NCBI GenBank assembly: GCA_963845425.1
Contig: CAWJSC010000010.1
Coordinates: 434,001 to 498,000, forward strand
Direction of reading: 5' to 3'
DNA from: DATDAH01 sp963845425
GTDB lineage: Bacteria; Actinomycetota; Acidimicrobiia; Acidimicrobiales; DATDAH01
DNA: 64,000 nt
Shown: positions 1 to 9,011 of the stretch, in pieces
Position numbering within the stretch: the stretch's first letter is position 1
Layout of the letters: each line of letters starts with the position of its first letter
Program-made: the position numbers and the translations under genes
Notes under the pieces: generated by a model
Told to the model about the DNA's origin: nothing
What the model saw: the letters and a program-made list of their open reading frames with translations, nothing else
Database searches by the model: none

Positions 1-751
1 TGCAGCCGAAGGCCACGGTGAGGTAGCTCTTGCCCTCGGCCTCGTACGCGGGCAGGAGCAGGTCCAGCAGGGCCTCGAGGCGGGTCAGGAACGCCTTGGT
101 CTCGGGCTGGCGGAGCACGAAGGCCCGCACGGGGCCGTCGAGGCCGGTCTGGGGCCGCAGCTCCTCGTCCCAGTGGGGGTTGGGCAGGAAGCGGCAGTCC
201 ATGACGATGTCCACGTCGAGGGGCAGGCCGTGCTTGTAGCCGAACGACACGACCGTGGTCTGCATCCCGGCGGCCGGGTCGTCGGTGCCGAACAGGTCCT
301 TGATGCGGTCCCGCAGCTGGTGGACGTTCAGGTCGCTGGTGTCGACCACGACGTCGGCCTCGGCCTTCACCGGCTCCAGCATCTCCCGCTCGAGGGTGAT
401 GGCCTGGCCGAGGCTGATCTCGTCCCCGGCGGTCGGGTGACGGCGCCGGCTGCCCTCGTAACGGCGGACCAGGACCTCGGTGCTGGCGTCGAGGAACAGG
501 ACCCGCACCCGGGTGTCGGCCGCCCGCAGGGAGGCCACCGAGGGCAGGACCTGCGCCAGGTCCGAGGTCGTGCCCACGGCCAGGGCGACCCGGTCGTAGG
601 TGGCGTCGGGGCCCGCCGCCAGCTCGGCCACCTTGGGGATGAGCGCGGGCGGGAGGTTGTCGATGGTGAACCACCCCAGGTCTTCGAAGTCGTCCGCGGC
701 CGAGGACCGCCCGGCCCCCGAGAGGCCGGCGATGATGACGAACTCTCCGAT
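1..751 (-). CDS. rapZ: RapZ/YvcJ-type nucleotide-binding protein, C-terminus cut by window edge
   Basis: The minus-strand reading frame opens with GEFVIIAGLSGAGRSSA, a P-loop, followed by DLGWFTIDNLPPALIPKV, the family signature. Further on it has the conserved C-terminal segment around SFGYKHGLP and a MDCRFLPNPHW block. RapZ proteins bind nucleotides; in E. coli RapZ guides RNase E to a small RNA that controls glucosamine-6-phosphate synthesis, while in Gram-positives its role is less clear. The frame runs off the window at AFGC, so a short C-terminal tail is missing. No ATG, GTG or TTG lies close upstream of the P-loop; I placed the start at ATC (749-751) only because it begins just after the upstream stop codon. 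A CTG about 70 bases further upstream is the alternative. uvrC then rapZ (then yvcK and whiA) is a common actinobacterial order; here a methyltransferase gene sits between them. Confidence 0.85.
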   Translation of the reverse strand, partial: MGEFVIIAGLSGAGRSSAADDFEDLGWFTIDNLPPALIPKVAELAAGPDATYDRVALAVGTTSDLAQVLPSVASLRAADTRVRVLFLDASTEVLVRRYEGSRRRHPTAGDEISLGQAITLEREMLEPVKAEADVVVDTSDLNVHQLRDRIKDLFGTDDPAAGMQTTVVSFGYKHGLPLDVDIVMDCRFLPNPHWDEELRPQTGLDGPVRAFVLRQPETKAFLTRLEALLDLLLPAYEAEGKSYLTVAFGC

Positions 752-753
752 GC

Positions 754-1476
754 CTACGAGCGTACGGCCCGCAGGAACAGTAGCCGGGGAATAGTGGCGG
801 CCTGCTGGTACTCGGTGGCCCGGGCCAGGAACCCCGGGGGCGGGGCGGGCTCCTCCATGCGGGTCAGGCTGAGCCCGGCCTCGGCCATGAGGTTGACGTA
901 GCGGGACAGCGGCCGGTGCACGAAGGGCAGGACCACACCCGGGGCAACCTCCTCGTCCCGGACGTCCTCGGTCAGGTAGGCCCCCACCCGCCAGTACTGC
1001 TCGGGGGGCTCCATGATCTGGTCGTCCACCCAGCCGCTGTCCGGGGCCTGCAGGAGGGGGTGGTTCAGGAAGAACAGGAACCGCCCGCCGGGCTCCAGGA
1101 CCCGGGCCACCTCGCGGATCGGCGGCGCGGGGTCGAGCAGGTGCTCGAACACGAGGCAGGCCACCACGGCGTCGAAGGCGCCGTCGACGAACGGCAGGCG
1201 CTCGGCCCCGGACCGGGCATAGACGGGCCCGCCCGCCCGCTCTCGGGCGACGGCGACCTGCGACGGCGTCGGATCCACCCCGACCACCTCAGCCCCGAGG
1301 TCGGCGGCCCGGCGGGCCAGCTGGCCCTCCCCCGTCCCCACGTCCAGGACCCGGCGGGCCCCGGCCAGGTGCTCCTCGGCCAGGGGCAGGATCTGCTCCT
1401 CGTACTCGGCGTCGGCCCCGTCGGTGAAGCCGTCCTGCCACCACCCCGCATGGGTCTCCCAGGGATCGGCGGTCAA
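754..1476 (-). CDS. Class I SAM-dependent methyltransferase
   Basis: This 240-residue protein carries the SAM-binding motif I VLDVGTGEGQLARRA, then an acidic residue in VVGVDPTP that would hold the ribose, and the motif FDAVVACLVFEHLLDP typical of UbiE/Methyltransf_11 enzymes. The substrate cannot be read from the sequence. The start is a TTG overlapping the uvrC stop (TTGA), which makes it translationally coupled to uvrC. It ends three bases before the rapZ frame opens, so uvrC, this gene and rapZ probably form one transcript. It is not part of the usual uvrC-rapZ pair and looks like a lineage-specific insertion. Confidence 0.8.
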   Translation of the reverse strand: MTADPWETHAGWWQDGFTDGADAEYEEQILPLAEEHLAGARRVLDVGTGEGQLARRAADLGAEVVGVDPTPSQVAVARERAGGPVYARSGAERLPFVDGAFDAVVACLVFEHLLDPAPPIREVARVLEPGGRFLFFLNHPLLQAPDSGWVDDQIMEPPEQYWRVGAYLTEDVRDEEVAPGVVLPFVHRPLSRYVNLMAEAGLSLTRMEEPAPPPGFLARATEYQQAATIPRLLFLRAVRS

Positions 1477-3347
1477 CGTGCCGTCCTTCTCGGGGCGGGC
1501 TGGTGGATCTTGTCGTGCACGGCCCGGGCCACCTCGTCGGGCAGCCAGGGCAGGGCCAGTAGCTCGTCCAGTTCGGCCCGCTTCACCTTGGCCACGCTGC
1601 CGATCTCCTTGATGAGGCGCTTCCGCCGGACCGGGCCGAGGCCGGCGATGTCGTCCAGCACCGACGTCGTCATGCGCTTGTTGCGCAGCTCCCGGTGGTA
1701 GCCGATGGCGAAGCGGTGGGCCTCGTCCCGCACCCGCTGCAGCAGGTAGAGGGCCTCGGACTGGCGGGGGATGCGGATGGCGTCGGCCTGGCCGGGGACG
1801 AACACCTCCTCGAACCGCTTGGCCAGGGAGGCCACCGGGATCTCCTCGTCCAGCCCCAGCTCCTGGACGACCTTCTCGGCCACCGACAGCTGCCCCTTGC
1901 CGCCGTCGACCAGCAGCAGCTGGGGTGGGTAGGCGAACTTGCCCTCCCGCTCGGCCGCCGGAACCTTCCGCTCGGCCAAGTAGGCCGTGAGGCGCCGGGT
2001 CAGGACCTCCTCCATGGCGGCGAAGTCGTCGTTGCCGTCGACGGTCTTGATCTTGAAGCGCCGGTACTCGGACTTCTTGGGCAGACCGTCCTCCAGCACC
2101 ACCATGGACCCGACGTAGTCGGTGCCCTGGATGTGGCTCATGTCGTAGCACTCGATGCGCAGGGGGGCGTCGGGCAGGCCCAGGTGCTCCTGGAGCTCAT
2201 TGAGGGCCCGGGCCCGGCTGTTGTGGTCGCTGGAGCGGCGGAGCCGGTGGCGGGTGAACTCCTCGGTGGCGTTGCGGGTCACCGTCTCCTGCAGGGCCCG
2301 CTTGTCGCCCCGCTGGGGCACCCGGACGGTGACGGCGGAGCCCCGCAGCGAGGTCAGCCAGCGCTCGTAGAGGTCGGTGTCGTCGGGCTCGGACGGCACC
2401 AGCACCGTCTTGGGCAGCCCCAGCGGCAGGGGGTCGCCGTAGAGGCCCTCGAGCACGTCGCCGATGAGCTCGCCGGGTGCGAGGTCCTCGACCTTGTCCA
2501 CGATGAAGCCCTTGCGGCCCACGACCCGGCCCCGGCGCACGAAGAAGACCTGGACCGCCGCCTCCAGCTCGTCCTCGGCCAGGCCCAGGACGTCGAAGTC
2601 CTCGTTGCGCTCCCCCACCATCTGCTGGCGCTCGATGGCCTTGCGCACGCTGCCCAGCTGGTCCCGCAGCCGGGCGGCCCGCTCGAACTCCAACTCGGTC
2701 GCCGCGGCCCGCATCTCGACGTCCAGGCGCTTGACGATGGCGTCGGTGTCGCCGTCGAGGAACGAGAGCAGCTCCTGGGTCAGCTCCCGGTAGGCCTTCT
2801 GGTCGATCTCACCCACGCACGGCCCGGAGCACTTCTCGATGTGGAAGAGCAGGCAGGGCCGGCCCTGGCGCTGGTGCAGGCCGAACTTGTTGTCCGAGCA
2901 GGTGCGCAGCGGAAAGGTCCGCAGCAGGAGGTCGAGGGTCTCCCGGATGGCGTAAGCGTGGGCGAAGGGCCCGTAGTACTGCACGCCCTTGCGCTTGGCC
3001 CCCCGCATGACCATGGGCCGGGGCCACTCGTCACCCACGGTGACGGCGAGGAACGGGTAGCTCTTGTCGTCGACCAGCCGCACGTTGAACCGGGGCCGGT
3101 GCTGCTTGATGAGGTTGAACTCCAGCATCAGCGCTTCGACGTCGTTGGCCACCTGGATCCACTCCACCGACGCCGCCGTGGCCACCATCTGGGCCGTCCG
3201 GGCCGGCAGGTGCTTCTGGAAGTAGTTGCTCAGCCGGGACCGCAGCGACGATGCCTTGCCGACGTAGATGACCCGGCCGTCCTTGTCCTTGAACTGGTAC
3301 GACCCGGGACCCTCGGGGATGGTGCCGGTGGGCGGACGTTCGACCAT
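1473..3347 (-). CDS. uvrC: UvrABC excinuclease subunit C
   Basis: UvrC makes the two incisions around a DNA lesion after UvrA and UvrB have located it. The 624-residue protein has the N-terminal GIY-YIG nuclease domain (about residues 8-90: PGSYQFKD, VIYVGKASSLRSRLSNYF), a UVR motif that contacts UvrB around residues 200-235 (ELEFERAARLRDQLGSVRKA), the RNase H-like domain with RIECYDMSHIQGTDYVGSMV and LLLVDGGKGQLSVA, and a C-terminal helix-hairpin-helix segment (LDDIAGLGPVRRKRLIKEIGS). Length is normal for the family. uvrA and uvrB are in the same window but in separate transcripts. The stop overlaps the start of the downstream methyltransferase. Confidence 0.97.
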   Translation of the reverse strand: MVERPPTGTIPEGPGSYQFKDKDGRVIYVGKASSLRSRLSNYFQKHLPARTAQMVATAASVEWIQVANDVEALMLEFNLIKQHRPRFNVRLVDDKSYPFLAVTVGDEWPRPMVMRGAKRKGVQYYGPFAHAYAIRETLDLLLRTFPLRTCSDNKFGLHQRQGRPCLLFHIEKCSGPCVGEIDQKAYRELTQELLSFLDGDTDAIVKRLDVEMRAAATELEFERAARLRDQLGSVRKAIERQQMVGERNEDFDVLGLAEDELEAAVQVFFVRRGRVVGRKGFIVDKVEDLAPGELIGDVLEGLYGDPLPLGLPKTVLVPSEPDDTDLYERWLTSLRGSAVTVRVPQRGDKRALQETVTRNATEEFTRHRLRRSSDHNSRARALNELQEHLGLPDAPLRIECYDMSHIQGTDYVGSMVVLEDGLPKKSEYRRFKIKTVDGNDDFAAMEEVLTRRLTAYLAERKVPAAEREGKFAYPPQLLLVDGGKGQLSVAEKVVQELGLDEEIPVASLAKRFEEVFVPGQADAIRIPRQSEALYLLQRVRDEAHRFAIGYHRELRNKRMTTSVLDDIAGLGPVRRKRLIKEIGSVAKVKRAELDELLALPWLPDEVARAVHDKIHQPAPRRTAR

Positions 3348-3423
3348 GTCGCCGCTCAGCCTATGGGCGGCCTGAGCTGGTGCCAGAGAAGTGTGAAGGG
3401 CGTCTCAGGTTCTCCTCGTCTGA

Positions 3424-3552
3424 TCAGAACAGGGCGCGGACAAGCTCCCGAAGCATGAGCGATAGGCCGACCAGCCCCACCGACGCGACCCCCCACATGG
3501 CGAGTCGCCGCTGTTCCGAAGTGCTGTGACGAGGAGCGCGCCCCTTGGCCAA
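3424..3552 (-). CDS. Possible 42-residue single-pass membrane peptide
   Basis: A short frame with TTG start encodes a basic N-terminal stretch (KGRAPRHSTSEQRRLA) followed by one hydrophobic helix (MWGVASVGLVGLSLML) and a short tail ending LVRALF. A stop codon lies four codons upstream of the start, so the frame is closed on both sides. It sits in the gap of about 295 bases between uvrC and the small membrane gene next to the RHS protein. No good ribosome-binding site is visible and I do not recognise a family. Two longer overlapping frames here look like random GC-rich translations. If real, it could be a further small partner of the RHS locus. Confidence 0.3.
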   Translation of the reverse strand: MAKGRAPRHSTSEQRRLAMWGVASVGLVGLSLMLRELVRALF

Positions 3553-3642
3553 ATTCTGGTGCAGGCGCTATGTGAGAAACCACGTGTCCACCAGACGGGG
3601 TCAACCGCACCGCCACCCTCCGAGTTCTTCAGGGGCAAGTAG

Positions 3643-3846
3643 CTAGCTAGAGCGCAATGTCATGGCCAGCACCACGACGAGTGCCACTGCGATCAATCCG
3701 ACAATCAGCTCCGTTAGTCTGACCAGTCGCGCTTGGAGGCTCGCGTCCCAGTCACTACGGACCTCAGCGCGTCGCAGGTTCCGACGAGTGGTCCACAGAA
3801 GCGCCAATGCTGCAACCAGTGCCGCAAGCAATCCGCCGACCGACAT
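3643..3846 (-). CDS. Small two-helix membrane protein coupled to the RHS gene (candidate immunity protein)
   Basis: The 67-residue product has a hydrophobic helix at residues 3-18 (VGGLLAALVAALALLW), a charged central segment rich in Arg, Glu and Asp (TRRNLRRAEVRSDWDAS) and a second helix near the C-terminus (ELIVGLIAVALVVVLAM), so both ends should lie in the membrane. Its ATG shares one base with the stop codon of the RHS gene (TAATG), which implies translational coupling. A small gene immediately after a polymorphic RHS toxin is the usual place for its immunity gene. Function is inferred only from position. A TTG nine bases upstream is an alternative start. Like the RHS tip, it is less GC-rich than the surroundings. 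Confidence 0.6.
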   Translation of the reverse strand: MSVGGLLAALVAALALLWTTRRNLRRAEVRSDWDASLQARLVRLTELIVGLIAVALVVVLAMTLRSS

Positions 3847-6800
3847 TAGGGACAACTCCGACCGTCAAGTTGAGCGATTAGGTCGACAAACATGGATGCG
3901 AGATTGGTCATCAAGCTGGCATAGGCTGCCATGACCGGACTGAGCTCACGAAGCGGGACTCTCGACAGCGCGAGGTTAGAGGCACCGATCAGGGCCTGTG
4001 CAAGGCATCGAGCATCGAGTGCTTGATAGCAAGCTTGGGCAGCCGTCGCAAAGGAGCTGGCCTGGCTCGCGTATGTGAGCAATTGGGCACTGCGTGCTGA
4101 TGCACCCAAGGGCGCAAGCATGGCTAGACCAGCAATCTGCCCGACGCTGGCTTCGTTTGAGTTCCAGTTTACGTTTCCCCTTACGCCAAGCGCTCCTAGC
4201 AACAAGTCGCCGTGACCAAGCCCCAGACCGTCGACCACCCCGCCTGCAAGATCGGCAACCGGTTGGAGGTCGCAGTCATCGCTCCAGAATGCACAAGCAA
4301 GCCCCGATGGGTCAGTCGCATTCAGTGGTGTATTACTGGCATAGCCGTATGCCTCACCGGTGGCTCTTTGGAGAGCATCTCTGGTGAGGAATTGGCCCGT
4401 TGTGGGGTCGTAGTAGCGCGTTCGGAGGTATTGGAGGCCGGTGGGGTCGGTGTATTGGCCGGCGTAGCCGAGCCGGGAGAGTGTCCCGGTCGATGCGGCG
4501 GGGGTGCCGTAGGCGTCGTAGGTGACCGTGCCGGTGACGGCGGCGCTGGTGTTGGTCTGGAGGCGGGTGGAGCCGAGCTGGTCGTGGTGGAGGTAGGTGA
4601 CCGCCCCACCCGGGGCGATCTCCGCGTACGGCAGCCCGCCGGGGCCGTACAGGTAGTGGGTGCGGTCTGTGCCCGTGGTCTCGGTGAGCAGCATCGCCAG
4701 GCCGCCGGTCTGGTCCCAGGTGAACCCGGTCGTGTCGACCCCGTCATCGGCGCTGGCCCGTAAGCCGTCGGGCCGGTAGGTGTAGGTCCAGGTGGTGGTG
4801 GCGTCGTCGTGTTGGGTGAGCCGGTCGGCCTGGTCATAGACGTAGCTGACCGTCGGCCCCGACGCGGGGTCGGCCTCGACACGGTTGCCCCGGTCGTCGT
4901 AGTCGAAGACGGTGGCCCCACCGGCGGGGGTGACACAGGTGCCGGCGGTGGGGGCGGTCGAGCAGAGCTGGTTGGCGTCATCGAAAACCTGGACCTCGCC
5001 AGGGGAGGTCTCGGTCAGGTTGTCGGCGTCGTCGTAGGCCCAGGTGGGGGTCGCGTCCTGGTCGGTGAGTCGGTCCAGGTCGTCATAGCCCCAGGTCCGG
5101 TCCGGGCCCGGCAGGCCGGTCTGGTCCTCACCGGTGAGCTGGCCGGCGGGGTCCCGGGTGTAGTCGATCGCCGCCAGGGTCGCTGCGCCCGCGGTCATGG
5201 TGACCGTGTCCATCCGCCCGGCGGGGTCATAGGCGAAAGAATCGGCCTGGCCGCCGCCGGGGTAAAGCACCTCGACCAGCCGGCCGTCAGGGTCGTAGTC
5301 GAACCCGGCGGCGTTCGCGTTCCAGTCCGTCGAGGAGATCTGGCGGCCGGCGTCGTCATAGCCGCGGGTCACGGTGTGGCTCGAGCCCGGGTAGGCGATC
5401 GTGGTGACGTTGCCCGCTAGGTCGTGGCCGTAGCTGGTGGTGTCGGTCCCGTCGCCCGAGGAGGTCATCCGGCCTAGGGAGTCATAGGCCCAGGTGAGGA
5501 CGGTGGAGGCCGAGTCGGTCATCTCGACCCTGCGGCCGAGGTCGTCATAGACGATCTCGGTCACATCCGGCGTCCCCGCCTCGCTGTAGCCAATCGAGGT
5601 CATCTGGCCCGCCCCGTCATAGCTGTAGGTCGTGCACCCCGACGGCGACCCGCCGCACGAGCCGCCCGGAGCGGCCATCGCGGTCGGCCGGCCCGCCCGA
5701 TCGAAGCTGTAGCCGGTGGTCCGGGCCAGCGGGTCGGTGACCGACGTCGCCGCCGCGGGCAGGGCCGGATCCCCGTAGGCGTACGTCGTGGTGTGGCCGG
5801 CACCGTCGGTGTAGCTGGCCCGGTTGCCGTTGAGGTCATACCCGTACTCGAGGGTCGTCGAGTCCGGCCGGGTCACCTCCACGAGCTGATCCGCGGCGTC
5901 ATAGACGTAGGCCGTGGTGTTGGTGTTGGGGTCCTCGACGGAGACCACGTTGCGGTTCTCGTCATAGACCGTCGTGGTGGTCCCGCCGAGGGGGGCCTCG
6001 ACAGTCAGCGGGTCCCCGAACGCGTTGTAGGCCATGAACGTCGTGAAGGTCGGGGTGGCGGTGGTGCAGGTCTCACCGGCATCGACCCCGACCGCGCTGA
6101 TGGCACGAGTCGCCCGGCCGATCCCGTCGAAACAGGACCAGGCCCCGTTGCCCAACGGATCGGTCACTGACGCCAGGTTCCCGTCGGCGTCGTAGTCATA
6201 GGCCCAGACCTCGCCGCGGGGGTCGGTCATCGAGGTCACATCACCGGGATGGCTCCCGTCGGCATGCGCGAACGACACCGTCCTCGATACTGCCGGGCTG
6301 GAACCGACCAGCGGTGTGGAGGTCGAGGTCAGGTTCCCGTCACCGTCATAGGTGTTCGTGGTGACCGTCCCCGCCGGGTCGGTCACCGTCAACGGCAACC
6401 CGAGCGTGTTGTAGGTCACCTCCGTCTCCCGGCCCAGCGGGTTCACGGTCAGGACCGGGTTGCCGTCGGCGTCGTAGTACGACAGAGACGCCGCCCCTTC
6501 GGGGTCGATCACCGCCGTGCGTTCGAGGGTGGCGGGGTCATAGCGGTACTGCCAGGTCGCCGCCGACCCGGTCCCGTAGCCGGCGGTCACACTCGTCAGC
6601 AGCCCGTACTCGTAGGCGTGGAGGGTGTCGTTGCCCTCGGGGTCGGTCACGACGGTCGCGTCGGCGACGGTGTCGTAGTCGAAGCTGGTGGTCCGGCCCA
6701 GCGGGTCGGTCTGGGCCTCCACCCGGCCCTCGGTGTCGTAGTCATTCGTCAACACGGGCGTCGGCGACGTCGTCGAGTCGCCATCGAACCGTGGGGTGCG

Positions 6801-9011
6801 CCAGGTCAACAGCTGGTGATCGCCGTCGTAGGTGAAGGTGGTCACCCCGCCCTCGACGTCGATGACCTCGACCAGATCGCCGTTGCCGTCATAGCCGAAC
6901 TCCACGGTCCGGGCCGCGTCGTCGGTGATCTCCACGATCCGGCCCGACGCCAAGGTCACATCGACGGTGCGGCCGGCGGGGTCGGTGATCACCTGAGAGG
7001 TCGCCGACGGATAGGCGATCGTGGTGGTCTCCCCGTTCAGGTCCTCCATCGAGATGACCCGGCCGGTGGAGTCGAACCCGTAGATCGCCCGGTCACGACG
7101 GGTGAAGGTCCAGGTCCCATTCCCGTTGTGCACCAGCGTCGCCTGCACACGAGGCGCCGGGGTCCAGGTCGAACCGACCAGATCGAAGGTCGCCTGGCTG
7201 CCGCCCTCCTGGCTGACCACGACCGTGCTGGTGCCGGTGTCCAACCCCATCGCGTAGCAGTGCGTCCAACCGAACCCGAGCGGGCCATCCACGCCCGCGG
7301 CGAGGGAGTTGTAGGTGCGGCTGAACCCCCCGATCAGGCCCCGGCCCGGAATGCTCAGGTCACTGAACAGGTGCGAGAAGTTCCCCGACTGGGTGTCAAC
7401 CGGGTCCCCTTCCCGGCCCCGTTCCGGCGAGCAGCCGTCCCCCAAGTATTCCTCGGGCAGGAGTGGCCCGCCGAGCGGGGCCTGCTGGGGCGGGCCGGCG
7501 GCGAGGTAGTGGGCCCGGATCCGGCCCACCGACAAGGACTCGCGGTACACGGCGAACTGGGAGATGCTGCCGTTGAAGTAGGCGTTGCTGGTCGAGTTGA
7601 AGTAGTGGCCGCCGATCCAGGTCATGTCGTCATCGACATCGCCGCTCGTGACCGTCGCCGCGACCAGCCGGCCGTCGGCGTACACCCCCAACCCGCTGCC
7701 GGTGCGTCTGGCCACCACATGGGTCCAGATGTCGGGCCACAACCCGCCCGGCGCGATCGCGGTCGCGCTGCCGTGAAGGACCCCGACACAGCCGCTGCCG
7801 CCACCGGGACACGAAAACGAGCTCGAGGCCGTCAACCGCTCCGAGAACGTGTTGTAGTACTGGCTCCACAACGTCGAACCGCTCGTCCCGAACCCGGCGC
7901 CCTCCTGACGGACCCAGGCCTCCACCGTCCAGTCCCCCGTGGCGGGCACCAACGCCGAACCGAACGACGCGAACTGCCCGGCCGCAGTGTTGGTCATCGC
8001 CGCCGACCCCGGAAACGGGCCCGGATCGCCCTGGGTGACCCCACCCTGATAGGCGGCGTGCCGGTCGTTCCCGGACACATCAAAGGCCCACAGCCCGCCG
8101 TCCTCCTCCAGAGGCGTGTAGGCATACGGGTCATCGGCCAGCACCGCCGCCGCATAATCGTGGGTCGGCGTCACCCCCGTCCCCCGCTCATAGCCCGACG
8201 CGGCGAAGTGGCCGTCGATCGCGCTGTTCGACAGCGCCGACCGGTAAACCGCGAAGTGCGAGATCCGGCCGTTGAAATAGGCGACGGACCAGCTCGCCCG
8301 GTTCTGGCCGCCGATCCAAGTCACCTTCGGATCCACGTTCGTCGACGAGGTGAACGAGGTCACCGGGATCCCGTCCAGGAACACCGTCACCGTCGACCCG
8401 CTCCGCCGCCACACCGCATGCCGCCACGCCAGATCATCCAGATACGGGCCGCTCCACCCCGACGTCGCGCCGATCTGCATCCCCAGACACCGCGGCCTAC
8501 CCGAACACCCCGCCACCTGCGCCGAAGTCCGCTGGGAGCCATTCGAGGTGTTGAAGTACTGGGACCACACCGGATTCCCGCCCCCGAACCCGTCCCCGGC
8601 AACCCGGATCCACGCCTCCACCGTCCAGTCCCCCGTCGCCGGCACCAACGCGGAGCCGAACGACACGTACTGGCCGGTACCCCCGAACTGGGCTGAGGTC
8701 TCCCCCGCGAACGGCCCGCCCGCCCCCAGCGTGATGCTGCCCTGATAGGTCCCATGCCGGCCATTGCCGGACGCATCGGTCGCCTGGGTCCCCGAGGACT
8801 CATCCAACGGCACATACGCATACGGGCTGTCGGCCAACACCGCAGCCCGATAATCAGCAGCCGCATCCGCCGCCGCCGGTGACGGCGCCACCAGATCGCC
8901 CAACACCGGCACCACCGCCGGCGGGCTCAGCACCGGCACCGCCGGCAGCCCGACCGCCACCAACGAGCCCAACACCACCGCCACGAGAGCCTTCACACGA
9001 ACGCCCGCCAC
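3846..9011 (-). CDS. Secreted LamG and RHS/YD-repeat protein with variable C-terminal tip
   Basis: The 1,721-residue protein begins with a signal-peptide-like segment (VKALVAVVLGSLVAVGLPAV). Two LamG/concanavalin-like domains follow (about residues 50-270 and 285-505); both contain FGSALVPATGDWTVEAW, so one copied the other. Next is a DUF6531-type entry region (DPVDTQSGNFSHLFSDLSIPG), then a long run of YD repeats (for example YDYDADGNLASVTDP, YDLNGNRASYTDG) that folds into a shell around the C-terminal cargo. The RHS core signature spans YLHHDQLGSTRLQTN to YLRTRYYDPTTGQFLTRDAL, ending NATDPSGL. The last 150 residues (3849-4298) are unrelated to repeats, helical and hydrophobic, with no nuclease motif I can identify. 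GTG start at 9011; an internal GTG at 8996 would give a neater signal peptide. A small membrane gene overlaps the stop. Confidence 0.92.
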   Translation of the reverse strand: MAGVRVKALVAVVLGSLVAVGLPAVPVLSPPAVVPVLGDLVAPSPAAADAAADYRAAVLADSPYAYVPLDESSGTQATDASGNGRHGTYQGSITLGAGGPFAGETSAQFGGTGQYVSFGSALVPATGDWTVEAWIRVAGDGFGGGNPVWSQYFNTSNGSQRTSAQVAGCSGRPRCLGMQIGATSGWSGPYLDDLAWRHAVWRRSGSTVTVFLDGIPVTSFTSSTNVDPKVTWIGGQNRASWSVAYFNGRISHFAVYRSALSNSAIDGHFAASGYERGTGVTPTHDYAAAVLADDPYAYTPLEEDGGLWAFDVSGNDRHAAYQGGVTQGDPGPFPGSAAMTNTAAGQFASFGSALVPATGDWTVEAWVRQEGAGFGTSGSTLWSQYYNTFSERLTASSSFSCPGGGSGCVGVLHGSATAIAPGGLWPDIWTHVVARRTGSGLGVYADGRLVAATVTSGDVDDDMTWIGGHYFNSTSNAYFNGSISQFAVYRESLSVGRIRAHYLAAGPPQQAPLGGPLLPEEYLGDGCSPERGREGDPVDTQSGNFSHLFSDLSIPGRGLIGGFSRTYNSLAAGVDGPLGFGWTHCYAMGLDTGTSTVVVSQEGGSQATFDLVGSTWTPAPRVQATLVHNGNGTWTFTRRDRAIYGFDSTGRVISMEDLNGETTTIAYPSATSQVITDPAGRTVDVTLASGRIVEITDDAARTVEFGYDGNGDLVEVIDVEGGVTTFTYDGDHQLLTWRTPRFDGDSTTSPTPVLTNDYDTEGRVEAQTDPLGRTTSFDYDTVADATVVTDPEGNDTLHAYEYGLLTSVTAGYGTGSAATWQYRYDPATLERTAVIDPEGAASLSYYDADGNPVLTVNPLGRETEVTYNTLGLPLTVTDPAGTVTTNTYDGDGNLTSTSTPLVGSSPAVSRTVSFAHADGSHPGDVTSMTDPRGEVWAYDYDADGNLASVTDPLGNGAWSCFDGIGRATRAISAVGVDAGETCTTATPTFTTFMAYNAFGDPLTVEAPLGGTTTTVYDENRNVVSVEDPNTNTTAYVYDAADQLVEVTRPDSTTLEYGYDLNGNRASYTDGAGHTTTYAYGDPALPAAATSVTDPLARTTGYSFDRAGRPTAMAAPGGSCGGSPSGCTTYSYDGAGQMTSIGYSEAGTPDVTEIVYDDLGRRVEMTDSASTVLTWAYDSLGRMTSSGDGTDTTSYGHDLAGNVTTIAYPGSSHTVTRGYDDAGRQISSTDWNANAAGFDYDPDGRLVEVLYPGGGQADSFAYDPAGRMDTVTMTAGAATLAAIDYTRDPAGQLTGEDQTGLPGPDRTWGYDDLDRLTDQDATPTWAYDDADNLTETSPGEVQVFDDANQLCSTAPTAGTCVTPAGGATVFDYDDRGNRVEADPASGPTVSYVYDQADRLTQHDDATTTWTYTYRPDGLRASADDGVDTTGFTWDQTGGLAMLLTETTGTDRTHYLYGPGGLPYAEIAPGGAVTYLHHDQLGSTRLQTNTSAAVTGTVTYDAYGTPAASTGTLSRLGYAGQYTDPTGLQYLRTRYYDPTTGQFLTRDALQRATGEAYGYASNTPLNATDPSGLACAFWSDDCDLQPVADLAGGVVDGLGLGHGDLLLGALGVRGNVNWNSNEASVGQIAGLAMLAPLGASARSAQLLTYASQASSFATAAQACYQALDARCLAQALIGASNLALSRVPLRELSPVMAAYASLMTNLASMFVDLIAQLDGRSCP

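Noticed and set aside
3356..3638. Two overlapping minus-strand frames of 77 and 86 residues
   Set aside because: They overlap each other in different frames, lack ribosome sites and show no hydrophobic or domain pattern.
4400..7300. CRISPR-like spaced repeats
   Set aside because: The recurring short words are degenerate codons of YD repeats, with no constant repeat and spacer lengths.
6249..8696. 815-residue open frame on the plus strand across the RHS gene
   Set aside because: It is the complement of LamG and YD-repeat coding sequence, rich in Arg, Gly and Pro with no motif; typical of antisense frames in GC-rich DNA.
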